Assembly: GCF_032193805.1 (NCBI RefSeq)
Contig: NZ_JAVBIK010000001.1
Coordinates: 310,001-374,000 of the forward strand
Origin: Rhodoferax potami
Lineage (GTDB): Bacteria; Pseudomonadota; Gammaproteobacteria; Burkholderiales; Burkholderiaceae_C
DNA: 64,000 nucleotides
Reading direction: 5' to 3'
Shown here: positions 28,670-38,256 of the stretch, one piece after another
Layout: each line of letters opens with the position of its first letter
Numbering within the stretch: position 1 is the stretch's first letter
Position numbers and translations under genes: made by a program
The notes under the pieces: generated by a model
What the model was told of the DNA's origin: nothing
The model's database searches: none
The model's input: only the letters and a program-made list of their open reading frames with translations

Positions 28670-28867
28670 TTAAGTCTCTCCGGTTTCTGTAGCTTGCTGA
28701 ACATCTTGCTCCAAGCCATTTGCCAAGCGAACACGCCATGCCATTACAGGGCGGCGGGTGGCTTGCTTGGTCGGGCGGCCGCGCACGGGTTCAGCCTCTG
28801 GCTCGCAGCAAGGGCACATCGACCGGTAGCGCCCGGCTGCGCGGTGTTTGCTAGCGAACTCGCTCAT
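28670..28867 (-). CDS. Small hypothetical protein, translationally coupled
   Basis: 65-residue frame that I do not recognise. Its ATG (28867-28865) overlaps the stop of the upstream gene in an ATGA, and its TAA ends two bases before the ATG of the DUF2325 gene, which argues that it is a real operon member. It is basic, with a C-P-C-C cluster near residue 19 that could bind metal, followed by R-G-R-P-T-K-Q and W-R-V-R-L-A-N-G. There is no signal peptide. Being between two genes under a Fur-like box, it may serve iron metabolism; this is inference only. Confidence 0.55.
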   Translation of the reverse strand: MSEFASKHRAAGRYRSMCPCCEPEAEPVRGRPTKQATRRPVMAWRVRLANGLEQDVQQATETGET

Positions 28868-29166
28868 TGAATCGCCTCAGGACTTGCGTGCCAGACTACC
28901 GCAGCGGGGCCCGCCCAGGTTGCAGGCGAGCCCTGGTGCGACCACCGCTGCCGCAAGGACCACAACAAGGTTTGGAATCCGGGCGACAACAAAGGGTCGG
29001 CCGACAAGCGGGTCAGGTTGCTCACAATTTTTGCGACCATGGCCTCCCGGTGTTCCGGGCAAGCTGTCTGCACATGTCCCGTCATCAGGGCCATGGTGCT
29101 GGCCATCAAGGCTTCGGCGGTTGGAATGAGGTATTCCTCGTCTTGCGGCTTCCAATGCGTGGGCAT
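28864..29166 (-). CDS. Hypothetical protein, first gene of a putative Fur-controlled unit
   Basis: 100-residue soluble protein of unknown function, mostly helical: Y-L-I-P-T-A-E-A-L-M-A-S-T-M-A-L-M-T-G near residue 15, then C-P-E-H-R-E-A-M-V-A-K-I and L-R-Q-R-W near residue 75. ATG 29166 is chosen because AAGGAG lies 6 bases upstream; the ATG two codons earlier overlaps that site. It reads away from bacterioferritin, sharing an intergenic region that holds a Fur-box-like palindrome. Its stop overlaps the next gene (ATGA). The iron link comes from context alone. Confidence 0.7.
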   Translation of the reverse strand: MPTHWKPQDEEYLIPTAEALMASTMALMTGHVQTACPEHREAMVAKIVSNLTRLSADPLLSPGFQTLLWSLRQRWSHQGSPATWAGPAAVVWHASPEAIQ

Positions 29167-29218
29167 CGTCATCTCCTTGTGGAAACAGGTATCACAGCGA
29201 GACCTGAAATTAAAGTAT

Positions 29219-29238
29219 ATGCGAATCATTCTCATTAA
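29219..29238. promoter_or_regulatory. Fur-box-like site between the DUF2325 unit and bfr
   Basis: ATGCGAATCATTCTCATTA resembles the Fur 19-mer and has the same layout (ATGCRA-N5-TCTCAT) as sites at 29866 and 35591. It lies 53 bases before the start of the minus-strand unit and about 100 bases before bfr. Confidence 0.65.
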
Positions 29239-29243
29239 CAAGA

Positions 29244-29274
29244 AAATCCCGCGCTTCAAATACGGGATTTTTTT
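29244..29274 (+). terminator. Terminator-like hairpin in the bfr leader
   Basis: AAATCCCG, an 11-base loop, CGGGATTT, then TTTT. In plus orientation this looks like an intrinsic terminator, yet it lies upstream of bfr and downstream of the Fur-like box. It could stop a short Fur-dependent transcript or act as an attenuator. Confidence 0.5.
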
Positions 29275-29340
29275 AGATCCATTCGATTCGCTTCGACAAG
29301 CCCCAAAGGGATAATGAATGTTTCAAAAAGGAGTACCCCC

Positions 29341-29817
29341 ATGAAAGGCGACGCCCAAGTCATCGGCCACCTGCAGGCCCAGCTCAAGAACGAACTCACC
29401 GCCATCAACCAATACTTTTTGCACTACCGCATGTACAAGCATTGGGGCTTCGAGAAGCTGGCGAAAAAGGAGTACAGCGAATCCATCGGTGAGATGAAGC
29501 ACGCCGACATGCTGATGGACCGCATCTTCATGCTCGACGGCCTGCCCAACCTGCAAGACATGGCAAAAATCATGGTCGGCGAAACCGTGCCCGAGGCGTT
29601 GGAGTGCGACCTGAAGGCAGAAATGGGTGCACAAATCACCATCAAAGCTGGCATTGCCCACTGCGAGTCGGTGCGCGACTATGTGTCCCGTGATCTGCTC
29701 CAAAAAATTCTGGATGACACTGAAGAGCACATCGACTTTCTAGAAACCCAGATCGACCTGATCGACAAAGTGGGCCTACCCAACTATCTGCAGTCCCAGA
29801 TGGGCGAACTCTCCTAA
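29341..29817 (+). CDS. bfr: Bacterioferritin
   Basis: 158-residue heme-containing iron-storage subunit forming 24-mer shells in the cytoplasm. It begins M-K-G-D like E. coli Bfr. The heme ligand Met52 (E-M-K-H-A-D) and ferroxidase ligands Glu18, Glu51, His54, Glu94 and His130 align with E. coli. The position of Glu127 is Thr here (D-T-E-E-H instead of D-E-E-G-H), so the di-iron centre may be altered, as in some two-subunit Bfr systems. The ATG 29341 is preceded by AAGGAG. It is flanked upstream by a Fur-like box and downstream by a terminator; the partner Bfd gene is at 35645. Confidence 0.96.
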   Translation: MKGDAQVIGHLQAQLKNELTAINQYFLHYRMYKHWGFEKLAKKEYSESIGEMKHADMLMDRIFMLDGLPNLQDMAKIMVGETVPEALECDLKAEMGAQITIKAGIAHCESVRDYVSRDLLQKILDDTEEHIDFLETQIDLIDKVGLPNYLQSQMGELS

Positions 29818-29830
29818 TTCGCTCCCCTTC

Positions 29831-29856
29831 AACGCTGATGACCTCAGCGTTTTTTT
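29831..29856 (+). terminator. Terminator after bfr
   Basis: AACGCTGATGACCTCAGCGT followed by TTTTTT. A stem of ACGCTGA/TCAGCGT with a short loop and T-run, 14 bases past the bfr stop. Confidence 0.85.
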
Positions 29857-29865
29857 GTGCAATTT

Positions 29866-29886
29866 ATTGAGAACGATTTGCATTAA
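29866..29886. promoter_or_regulatory. Fur-box-like site upstream of the imelysin operon
   Basis: TTGAGAACGATTTGCATTAA, whose reverse complement reads AATGCAAATCGTTCTCAA, matches the ATGCRA-N5-TCTCA layout of the sites at 29219 and 35591. It is 38 bases before the imelysin start codon, a typical repressor position. Confidence 0.7.
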
Positions 29887-29923
29887 GATGTGCATTTAGC
29901 TTTGCACTTTGCAGAAAGACTCT

Positions 29924-31077
29924 ATGCACAAACGCACCTTCCTCCAAGGAACCCTACTCGCAGCCACCCTCTTGAGCGGACTCCCCTTGCGGGCGCAGAC
30001 CGTTGATACCGCCAGCGTCGTGCGCAACTACGCAGAATTGGTCTCGGCCAACTACCAGGATGTTTTGGCCAGTGCACTGAGCCTGCAAAAGGCCATCAAA
30101 GCCCTGACGGCTGCCCCGAGCGCTCAAAGCTTGGACGATGCGAAAAAAGCATGGCTGGCTGCCCGCGCGTTTTACGGCCAGACCGAAGCCTTTCGCTTCT
30201 ACAGCGGCCCGATTGATGACGACAAGGGCCCCGAGGGACGACTCAACGCCTGGCCTCTGGATGAGTCCTACATTGACAGCGTGGCCGGCAAGCCCAAAGC
30301 CGGCATCGTCAACAACCGGAAGATCACGATCAACAAAGCCACCCTCGCCAAGCTGAACGAGCGCGGCGGCGAAGAAAACATTGCCGCCGGTTGGCACGCC
30401 ATTGAGTTTCTGCTGTGGGGTCAAGACCAAAGCGACACCGGACCAGGCAACCGCTCTTTTGAAGACTTTGTGGATGGCAAAACCGCCAACGCGGATCGCC
30501 GCCGCACCTACCTGAATGTAGTGACCGAGCTGCTGATAGATGACCTGGGCTTCCTCGTCAAAGCGTGGGCACCTGCCAGCAAAAACTACCGTGCGCGGTT
30601 CGAGCAAGGCGGCATCCAGTCGGTGCGCAAAATGATCGTCGGCTTAGGCTCATTGTCCCGTGGCGAACTGGCCGGAGAGCGCCTGGAAGTCGCCATGAAC
30701 ACCCAGGACAAAGAAGACGAACACTCCTGCTTCTCTGACAACACCCACCGCGATGCTGCCACCAACGCGCAGGGCATCCAAAACGTCTGGCTCGGCAGCT
30801 ACCAGCGCCTGGACGGTACTTCGCTGCAAGGCCCCTCGCTTAAAGACCTGGTGGCGCTCAAAAACCCGGCCCTTGCAGACAAAGTGAGTCAACAAATCGC
30901 CAGAAGCGTGGCCTATGCCAACGCGATCCAGGCTCCGTTTGACCGAGAGATCTTGGGCGCCAAAGACGCGCCTGGGCGCATCCGGGTGCAAAAGACGATC
31001 GATAGCCTGGTCCAGCAATCCAAAGACTTGACCGAAGCAGCCGCCGCTTTGGGCATCCACAAGTTGGCCCAAGCGCA

Positions 31078-31081
<4 letters not shown>
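29924..31081 (+). CDS. Imelysin family periplasmic iron-regulated protein
   Basis: 385-residue exported imelysin (peptidase M75-like) protein. The signal peptide is M-H-K-R-T-F-L-Q-G-T-L-L-A-A-T-L-L-S-G-L, with likely cleavage after L-R-A. The family's G-x-H-x-x-E motif is intact as G-W-H-A-I-E-F-L-L-W-G-Q-D near residue 160. Imelysin proteins are iron-regulated (IrpA, ICMP) and are thought to bind metal or take part in iron uptake rather than act as peptidases. It is the first gene of an operon with the DUF1111 di-heme gene (ATGA overlap), a second imelysin and DUF1513, the same set as Pseudomonas aeruginosa PA4370-PA4373. Confidence 0.93.
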
Positions 31082-32522
<1,441 letters not shown>

Positions 32523-32526
<4 letters not shown>

Positions 32527-33602
32527 AGCGGCGCACCCTTCTCAAAACATGGTCTTTGAGTGCTCTAGCGCTCATACAACCTGCGCACGCAGCTACAAAA
32601 ACCATAGCATTCAACTGCGCAGGGGCCGCCGGGACGGCGACGCCGTTTTACCGCGCGAGCGAACTGGTACTGGGCGGTCTGCAAAGCCACTGGCTGCCGC
32701 GCGCCCATGGATTCGCCCAAACCGCCAGCGCACTTCATCAGACCCTGCAAACCACGCCTGCCGATGTGCCCACCCAGCGCGCAGCCTGGGTGCGCTGCAT
32801 GTTGGCGTGGGAGTAACTCGCAGCGGTGCCCGCAGGAGCACTGCTGGAGCGCCGGTCGGTGCGCACCTTGGATTTTTGGCCGACCCGCTCAGCGCAGGTA
32901 CAGGCGCTGGCGCAAGTCGCCAAAGATGCCAGCGCAGAGGCCTTAGCCGCCCGGGTGCGGGCTGCCGGAGTGGGCGCCAAAGGGCTGCCCGCCTTGGAAT
33001 GGCTGCTCTGGGTCCAAGCGACTGAGCCCGGTGCGCAGGCGCTGGCTGCGGCTATCAGCGGCGAGGTATCTGCAGAGGCCGGCACGCTGCTGCAGGCCTA
33101 CCAGACCGCGGCGCAGGCGCCTGACAGCGACTCGGTAGATGAAGCCAAAGCCTGGGCCGACTACGGCGAATTTTTCACCCAATGCATGGGCAGCCTCGAC
33201 CAGTTACGCCTGAAGAAAATGCGGGTCAACACCCGGGGCAAAGACAGCGCCATCTGGGTGCGCGGCCTGAGCGGGCAAACTGCCGCCGCGTGGCAAGCGC
33301 AGTGGGAAAGCATCGCAAACTTTCTGACAGGCGACTCTGCAGGCAACTGCGCACCCTCCAACGACGCGGTGGCCCGAAGCTTTACCGACTTGTTGCGCTC
33401 GCGCGGCCACCTTGCTCCCGCCACCCAGTTGGCGCAGCAACTGGCAACGACCTGCCGTGCGGTGCACGAGGCCCGCCCGCAAACAGCGAGTAGCGTATTG
33501 CGCGCGCAGCACAGCATCGCGGCGCTGTGCACCTTGGCCAGTGACATGGGGGCCCGGCTCTTCGATTTCAGCCAAGGGTTTACGGATGCCGATGGCGATT
33601 GA
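32523..33602 (+). pseudogene. Second imelysin family protein, interrupted by an in-frame stop
   Basis: Reading from ATG 32523, the frame gives a signal peptide and imelysin N-terminus to R-C-M-L-A-W-E, meets TAA at 32814-32816, then continues in the same frame as L-A-A-V-P-A-G-A-L-L-E-R-R-S to 33602. Only one codon breaks an otherwise complete protein of about 359 residues; CAA (Gln) would restore it. An internal GTG at 32826 could start a shortened product. The G-x-H-x-x-E motif is degenerate (G-L-P-A-L-E-W-L-L-W), as expected for the second imelysin of such operons. Residues about 14-30, most of the signal peptide, are encoded by a dispersed repeat copy. It may be a real nonsense mutation, a sequencing error or readthrough. 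Confidence 0.85.
32563..32611 (-). repeat. Dispersed palindromic repeat, copy 6 (signal peptide of second imelysin)
   Basis: CTCTAGCGCTCAT, spacer, GCGCACGCAGCTAC, spacer, CATAGCATT aligns with the copy at 59166 (GCTAGCGCTCAT, spacer, ACGCAGGTAGCTAT, spacer, AATAGCAAA). It is in frame and encodes A-L-A-L-I-Q-P-A-H-A-A-T-K. Confidence 0.65.
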
Positions 33603-34764
33603 CCCTGCGCCAGACGCGCAGTCGCTGACGCGCCGGCAAACACTGGGCACACTGGCCTCGATGGGCTTCGCAGCTTGGGGTGCAGGGCTACCCTGCGCAT
33701 CCCTGGCCAAGCCCGGTGCTCGCGCCACAGAGACACAAGTGCTCACCGCCTGGCAAGACCGGGGGCAGGCCTACGCCGGTGTCTGGACCCCACAGGGCGC
33801 CCGCTGGGCCACCGCGCTGCCCGACCGTGCGCACCAACTGCTGCCCCTCACCGCCTCACGCGCGGGCCAAGCGCCAGAGGCGCTGGTGGTCGCACGGCGG
33901 CCGGGCGAATACCTGGCCCGGGTGGACACGCGCAACGGCCGCCTGCTGCACCTACACCCCATGGAACCTGATCGCTATTTGGGGGGCCACGCTGTGCAGT
34001 CGCCCGACGGGAAATTCATTTTCACCACCGAGAGTGATGGCGACACCGGCCAAGGCGTGATTGCGCAGCGGCATGCGGGTTCGCTGGAAACGATTCGCGA
34101 ATTCCCTAGCGGGGGCATCGGCCCCCACGCCCTGATGTGGCAGCCCGGTGGGCAACTCATCGTGGCGAATGGCGGCATTTTGACCCTGCCCGAGACCGGT
34201 CGCCGCAAACGCAACCTGCCGCAAATGGCCTCCAACCTGACGCGGCTGGACAGCACGAGTGGCCGCATCGGCGCGCAGTTTGCGTTAAACGACCCATATT
34301 TGAGCCTGCGCCACCTCGCGCTGGCACCCGATGGCACCTTGGCGGTGGCCCTGCAGGCGGAGCATTCCGACCCTGCGCTGCGGCAAGCGGCTCCGGCGTT
34401 GGCTTTATTGAGCTCTGATGGGCTGCATACGGTGGCGTGGCTCGCTGACGACGCAGCGCCCGACGGGTGGCAGGGCTATGCGGGCGACGTGTGCTGGGCT
34501 GGCGGCACGTTTTGGGTGAGCGCCACCTACGCAGGCCAGGTGATGGGCTGGTCCACAGCTGGCGAATGGCGGGGCATGTTGCCCTTGGCAGGCGCCGGCG
34601 CCCTGATGCCTGTGGGCATCGGCGCTGATGGCTTTATGGCGGGCGGTAGTCGCGAGGCGCTAGCTGCACCTACAGGCACTAGCGCTATTGGCAGTGCCAG
34701 CCACCACAAGCGCTACCGCTTGGCCAGAGGCTGGGACAACCACGGCACTTTGCTATCTATTTAA
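33586..34764 (+). CDS. DUF1513 family exported protein
   Basis: 392-residue protein with a probable Tat signal (L-T-R-R-Q-T-L-G-T-L-A-S-M-G-F-A-A-W-G-A-G near residue 14) and a beta-propeller-like body: repeated strands with G-G-H-A-V-Q-S-P-D-G-K-F-I-F-T-T-E, G-P-H-A-L-M and L-R-H-L-A-L-A-P-D-G. DUF1513 proteins occur in imelysin/di-heme iron operons and their role is not established. Starts at ATG 33586 or 33592, overlapping the imelysin gene by 11-17 bases. The TAA stop (34762-34764) lies inside a repeat copy that also holds the stop of the convergent Sel1 gene. Last gene of the operon. Confidence 0.9.
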   Translation: MPMAIDPAPDAQSLTRRQTLGTLASMGFAAWGAGLPCASLAKPGARATETQVLTAWQDRGQAYAGVWTPQGARWATALPDRAHQLLPLTASRAGQAPEALVVARRPGEYLARVDTRNGRLLHLHPMEPDRYLGGHAVQSPDGKFIFTTESDGDTGQGVIAQRHAGSLETIREFPSGGIGPHALMWQPGGQLIVANGGILTLPETGRRKRNLPQMASNLTRLDSTSGRIGAQFALNDPYLSLRHLALAPDGTLAVALQAEHSDPALRQAAPALALLSSDGLHTVAWLADDAAPDGWQGYAGDVCWAGGTFWVSATYAGQVMGWSTAGEWRGMLPLAGAGALMPVGIGADGFMAGGSREALAAPTGTSAIGSASHHKRYRLARGWDNHGTLLSI

Positions 34765-34805
34765 TAGCTATCCGCGCAATATCGGTGGGCGCTAGGCGGC
34801 TTTTT
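34750..34805 (+). repeat. Dispersed palindromic repeat, copy 7 (shared 3' ends)
   Basis: TTGCTATCTATTTAATAGCT, then ATCCGCGCA, a spacer, GGGCGCTAGGCGGCTTTTTG. This is the best full-length copy. It contains the TAA stop of the DUF1513 gene and, on the other strand, the TAG stop and last codons of the Sel1 gene. Confidence 0.8.
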
Positions 34806-35553
34806 GAAGCATGGATTCGCCAATACTACGGATTTCGGGGTAGCTGGAATCCAACAACCGCTGGCCTGCTTGGCGCTGGTAAGCGGCCGTGGCGGTGGCA
34901 GGCACCTTGCGCAACCAGTGCAATGCCGCCTGCAAATCACCGCGCTGTGCCAGCAGGGTGGCGTAGTTGAATTGCCCACGGAAGTCGCCGCCTGTGGCTC
35001 CACCCTCAAACCAGACAAAGGCCGCATTCAGGTCACGGGCTACGACCCTACCATCCTCGTAAAAGTAGCCGATCTTGGTCATGGACTTGGCATGCCCGCG
35101 CGCCGCGGCGTGGCGGTACCACTCGAGCGCAGCGGCATCGTCTTGTGCAACCCCCATGCCGGCTGCGAGCAGGTTGGCGTAGTTGTACATCGCCGCATCC
35201 AGCCCCGCGTGCGCTGCCTGGCGGTACCAGTTGGCGGCTGCAAAGTAGTCCACGTCGCCCCCCCAACCGTTTTCAAAACACCGACCAGCCATATTCATGC
35301 CCATGGGGTGTGCCTGCTGCGCCGCTTTCAAAAAACTGGCTCTTGCGGCATCCGCATTCCGGGGTTGTCCGTGGCCATCGAGCAGCCATTGCCCGGCGAT
35401 GGCTTGTGCATCCGCACTGCCAAGCACGGCTGCGGCTTCCATCCAGCGGGCCGCTACGAGCGGCTCGGCCTGTGTCACCGTTTGCCAGTCTTGCGGTGTC
35501 ATGGATTGGAGAATGTCGGGAGAAGGAGGTAAATGCAGTTTCAGCGCGGGCAT
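34792..35553 (-). CDS. Sel1-like repeat (SLR/TPR) protein
   Basis: 253-residue protein made of Sel1-type helical repeats: A-D-A-Q-A-I-A-G-Q-W-L-L-D-G-H-G, then A-A-N-W-Y-R-Q-A-A-H-A-G-L-D-A-A-M-Y-N and A-L-E-W-Y-R-H-A-A-A-R-G. No signal peptide is seen, so it is probably cytoplasmic. Sel1 proteins mediate protein-protein contacts. Such genes commonly accompany TonB-dependent receptor plus PiuC-type dioxygenase genes in Burkholderiales, matching the neighbours at 35987 and 38257. Divergent from bfd across a Fur-like box, so likely iron-regulated. The stop codon is supplied by a repeat copy. Confidence 0.88.
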   Translation of the reverse strand: MPALKLHLPPSPDILQSMTPQDWQTVTQAEPLVAARWMEAAAVLGSADAQAIAGQWLLDGHGQPRNADAARASFLKAAQQAHPMGMNMAGRCFENGWGGDVDYFAAANWYRQAAHAGLDAAMYNYANLLAAGMGVAQDDAAALEWYRHAAARGHAKSMTKIGYFYEDGRVVARDLNAAFVWFEGGATGGDFRGQFNYATLLAQRGDLQAALHWLRKVPATATAAYQRQAGQRLLDSSYPEIRSIGESMLQKAA

Positions 35554-35590
35554 GGTAAACAAAAGTAAATTTTTTAAGAACTATAAATGC

Positions 35591-35611
35591 AAATGCGACA
35601 ACTTCTCATTT
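35591..35611. promoter_or_regulatory. Fur-box-like site between the Sel1 gene and bfd
   Basis: AAATGCGACAACTTCTCATT plus T: an imperfect palindrome with AAATGCGA and TCTCATTT arms around CAACT. It matches the layout of the sites at 29219 and 29866. It lies about 38 bases before the Sel1 start and about 34 bases before the bfd start. Confidence 0.65.
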
Positions 35612-35644
35612 ACAATTTGGTTTTTCCACAGCACCGGACTACCC

Positions 35645-35860
35645 ATGATTGTTTGTGTCTGCCATCGCGTATCCGACAAAGAGATCCACCATCACGCCAG
35701 TGAAGGCAAGAGCTTTGAAGACATCCAGATCGATCTGGGCGTGGCCACCCAGTGCGGCCGCTGCGAAGACTGTGCACGCGATGTCGTGGAGCGCTGCCAC
35801 GCCAATGCCACCATGGTGCACGGTGCCTGGAAAACCATCACCATGACCCGCCACCTTTAG
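35645..35860 (+). CDS. bfd: Bacterioferritin-associated ferredoxin
   Basis: 71-residue [2Fe-2S] protein that reduces the bacterioferritin core to release iron. The four cluster cysteines are visible as C-V-C-H (residues 4 and 6) and C-G-R-C (about 37 and 40), with a further Cys following (E-D-C). The ATG 35645 gives the standard N-terminus M-I-V-C-V-C-H. Placed behind a Fur-like box, as expected for a gene induced by iron starvation. It is separated from bfr by about 6 kb. Confidence 0.95.
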   Translation: MIVCVCHRVSDKEIHHHASEGKSFEDIQIDLGVATQCGRCEDCARDVVERCHANATMVHGAWKTITMTRHL

Positions 35861-35872
35861 GTCATTTTTTAA

Positions 35873-35901
35873 AACTAAACAGGAATGCTTCTTGTTTAGT
35901 T
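35873..35901. other. Inverted repeat upstream of the TonB-dependent receptor gene
   Basis: AACTAAACA and TGTTTAGTT form perfect 9-base arms around an 11-base loop. No T-run follows on the plus strand. It could be an operator or an RNA hairpin in the bfd-receptor interval. Confidence 0.5.
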
Positions 35902-35986
35902 GACACGTTAGCAAGCCACGTCCAAGACCGCACTGCCGGTGGGAGACATAGCCAGCAAATTCTTTTCATTGAACGTTGAGAGCGCT

Positions 35987-38227
35987 ATGCCCACTACTCG
36001 CCCCTTCCCTTCCCCGACGCCTTTGGCGGCTAACCCTGCGACCTTGCTCCCCTTGGGCGCGATGCTGCTGGCAGGATCTTTTTCTGCGGTAGCCCAAGAC
36101 ACCGGAACGGAAGCTGTCAAAACACTCAAACCCGTCACGATCACCGAAAAGGCCGAAGAGGCACAGGGCAAAGACTCCGTGCGTGCCACCACAACATCAA
36201 TCGGCAAAGGCAAGCAAGAGCTGCGCGACATTCCCCAGTCCATCACAGTAGTGACTGAAAAGCTGGTCGACGACCGTAACCTCGACACCCTGAAAGACGT
36301 GCTGCACAACACCGCCGGCGTCACATTCCTAGCTGCAGAGGGTGGAGAAGAAGATATCCGCCTGCGCGGCTTTTCGCTGGCGCAAACCGGCGACATTTTT
36401 GTAGACGGCATGCGCGACCCCGCGTTCTACGACCGCGACACCTTCAATAGCGACAAAATCGAACTGCTGCGCGGCTCCGCATCCATGCTGTTCGGCCGTG
36501 GCTCCACCGGAGGCGCTGTCAACCAAAGCAGCAAGCAAGGTCGCGCCATTGACGACCATGAAATCAGCACCACCGTCGGCATGTACAACTACCGCCGGGT
36601 GACAGGCGACTTCAACATCCAAACCGGTGAAGACTCGGGCCTGCGTATCAATGCCATGGTCACCAAAGCGGACAACAACGCCGCGGGCAGCAGCATCGAC
36701 AAACGCGGTATCGCCGCCAACTACCGCTGGGGCATCGGCACCAAGGACGAGTTCTCGGTGGGAATCATGTCTCTGGACAATGACAACGGGATCAACTACG
36801 GCGTGCGTTGGATCAGGCCCACTTCCGCAACAGCAACCACGAGCTCGGTCCTGAACAGCGCTATCGCCCCCCAAACCTATTACGGCATGGCCAGCGACTA
36901 CAACAAGGGGACCGCAGAATACCTAACCGCTAGCCACACCCACCGCTTTGACGACGAAAGCGAGCTGAAAACCTCAGTGCGCCGTGGCGTCTACACCCGC
37001 GACCAGCGCGCCACCCTCTGGAACTACGCCACCGGCACCGGCATCAACAACTTCTCGGATGCCACCGTTTTAACCCGCGGCGCTCAAAACAAGATCCAGG
37101 ACCTGAACTCGGTGTATCTGCAAACGGATTACACCAAGAAGTTCTCGGCCTTGGGCGTGAAGCATGAGTTGTTCACTGGCGTGGATTTTGGCCAAGAGAA
37201 CAAAAACGTTTTCCGGGCCACTGGCGGCGTATCCCGCCCCGCCACCACCGTAGGCACCCCCAACGACGGTGCTTCAGTGGACGAATCGGCTCGAATCGTG
37301 ACCCGCTCCAGTGCGTTCCAAGCCGACAACCTCGGCCTGTACGCCATGGACTTGGTTCAAGTGGCCGATCATTGGAAAGTCCTGGGTGGATTGCGCTTTG
37401 ACCGCATGCGCGGCAACTACATCACAGAAAGCGCAGCTGGCGTGAAAACGGCAGCCTTTGAGCAGAATATTGCCAATTGGAGTCAACGGGTTGGCGTGAT
37501 GTACCAGCCCACTGAGCTGAGCTCGTTCCACTTTTCTTGGGGAACATCTTTCAACACTTCCGGTGACACCTATTCCTACAGCGCCGGTAACTCCAATGCG
37601 AAACCGGAACAAAGCCGGAACGTGGAAATCGGTGCCAAATTGGACTCCGCAGACAAGCGCTACACCACGCGTCTGGCGATCTTCCAGTCGGTGAAGTTCA
37701 ACGAGCGCAACACCGACCCTGACAATGCCGCAGCAACACCGGTACTGTCCGGTCAGCGCCATGCCACCGGACTGGAAATTGACGCCTCGGGCATGTTGAC
37801 CCCCAAGTGGGAGATTTACGGCTCCTACATGTGGATGCCCGACGCCATGGTGGATGCGGCAGCCCCGTGCCCTGCCACAGGAACTTGCTCTCAGAACACA
37901 GCAGGTGACCGTGTCGGCGATCGACCTTCCTTGACTCCCGTGCATAGCGGAACGGTGTGGACTACCTACCAGTTCACCCCCCAATTCCGTGCCGGCACTG
38001 GTGTGAATTTCCGCAGCGAGCAGTCACCCAACCGCAATCCCGGCTTCTTTGCACCCGGCTACGCCACCCTCGACTTGATGGGCGAGTACAAGTTCAACGA
38101 AAAAACAGTGCTCAAAGTCAACCTGACCAACGCACTGGACAAGTTGTACGCAGATGGTCTGTACACCAGCTTCTACACACCTGGCCCCGGCCGGAATCTG
38201 CAAGCCACTTTGAACCTGAAGTTCTAA
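35987..38227 (+). CDS. TonB-dependent siderophore receptor (catecholate type, Fiu-like)
   Basis: 746-residue outer-membrane beta-barrel receptor importing a ferric siderophore. Signal peptide at residues 1-36 ([18 protein letters not shown]). The TonB box region is K-P-V-T-I-T-E-K near 55. The plug domain carries [16 protein letters not shown] and [18 protein letters not shown] (about 80-185), and the barrel ends in the C-terminal aromatic L-N-L-K-F. The pairing with a PiuC-type dioxygenase and a Sel1 protein is typical of Fiu/PiuA-like receptors. The exact siderophore cannot be told. ATG 35987 is chosen over an upstream start at 35939. Confidence 0.94.
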   Translation: MPTTRPFPSPTPLAANPATLLPLGAMLLAGSFSAVAQDTGTEAVKTLKPVTITEKAEEAQGKDSVRATTTSIGKGKQELRDIPQSITVVTEKLVDDRNLDTLKDVLHNTAGVTFLAAEGGEEDIRLRGFSLAQTGDIFVDGMRDPAFYDRDTFNSDKIELLRGSASMLFGRGSTGGAVNQSSKQGRAIDDHEISTTVGMYNYRRVTGDFNIQTGEDSGLRINAMVTKADNNAAGSSIDKRGIAANYRWGIGTKDEFSVGIMSLDNDNGINYGVRWIRPTSATATTSSVLNSAIAPQTYYGMASDYNKGTAEYLTASHTHRFDDESELKTSVRRGVYTRDQRATLWNYATGTGINNFSDATVLTRGAQNKIQDLNSVYLQTDYTKKFSALGVKHELFTGVDFGQENKNVFRATGGVSRPATTVGTPNDGASVDESARIVTRSSAFQADNLGLYAMDLVQVADHWKVLGGLRFDRMRGNYITESAAGVKTAAFEQNIANWSQRVGVMYQPTELSSFHFSWGTSFNTSGDTYSYSAGNSNAKPEQSRNVEIGAKLDSADKRYTTRLAIFQSVKFNERNTDPDNAAATPVLSGQRHATGLEIDASGMLTPKWEIYGSYMWMPDAMVDAAAPCPATGTCSQNTAGDRVGDRPSLTPVHSGTVWTTYQFTPQFRAGTGVNFRSEQSPNRNPGFFAPGYATLDLMGEYKFNEKTVLKVNLTNALDKLYADGLYTSFYTPGPGRNLQATLNLKF

Positions 38228-38256
38228 GCCAGCGTCCTTACCTGCCAACCACTGCC

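Noticed and set aside
34650..34700. Repeat-like string GCTAGCTGC ... CACTAGCGCTATTGG inside the DUF1513 gene
   Set aside because: It has some repeat arms but the order and spacing do not match the other copies well enough to call it.
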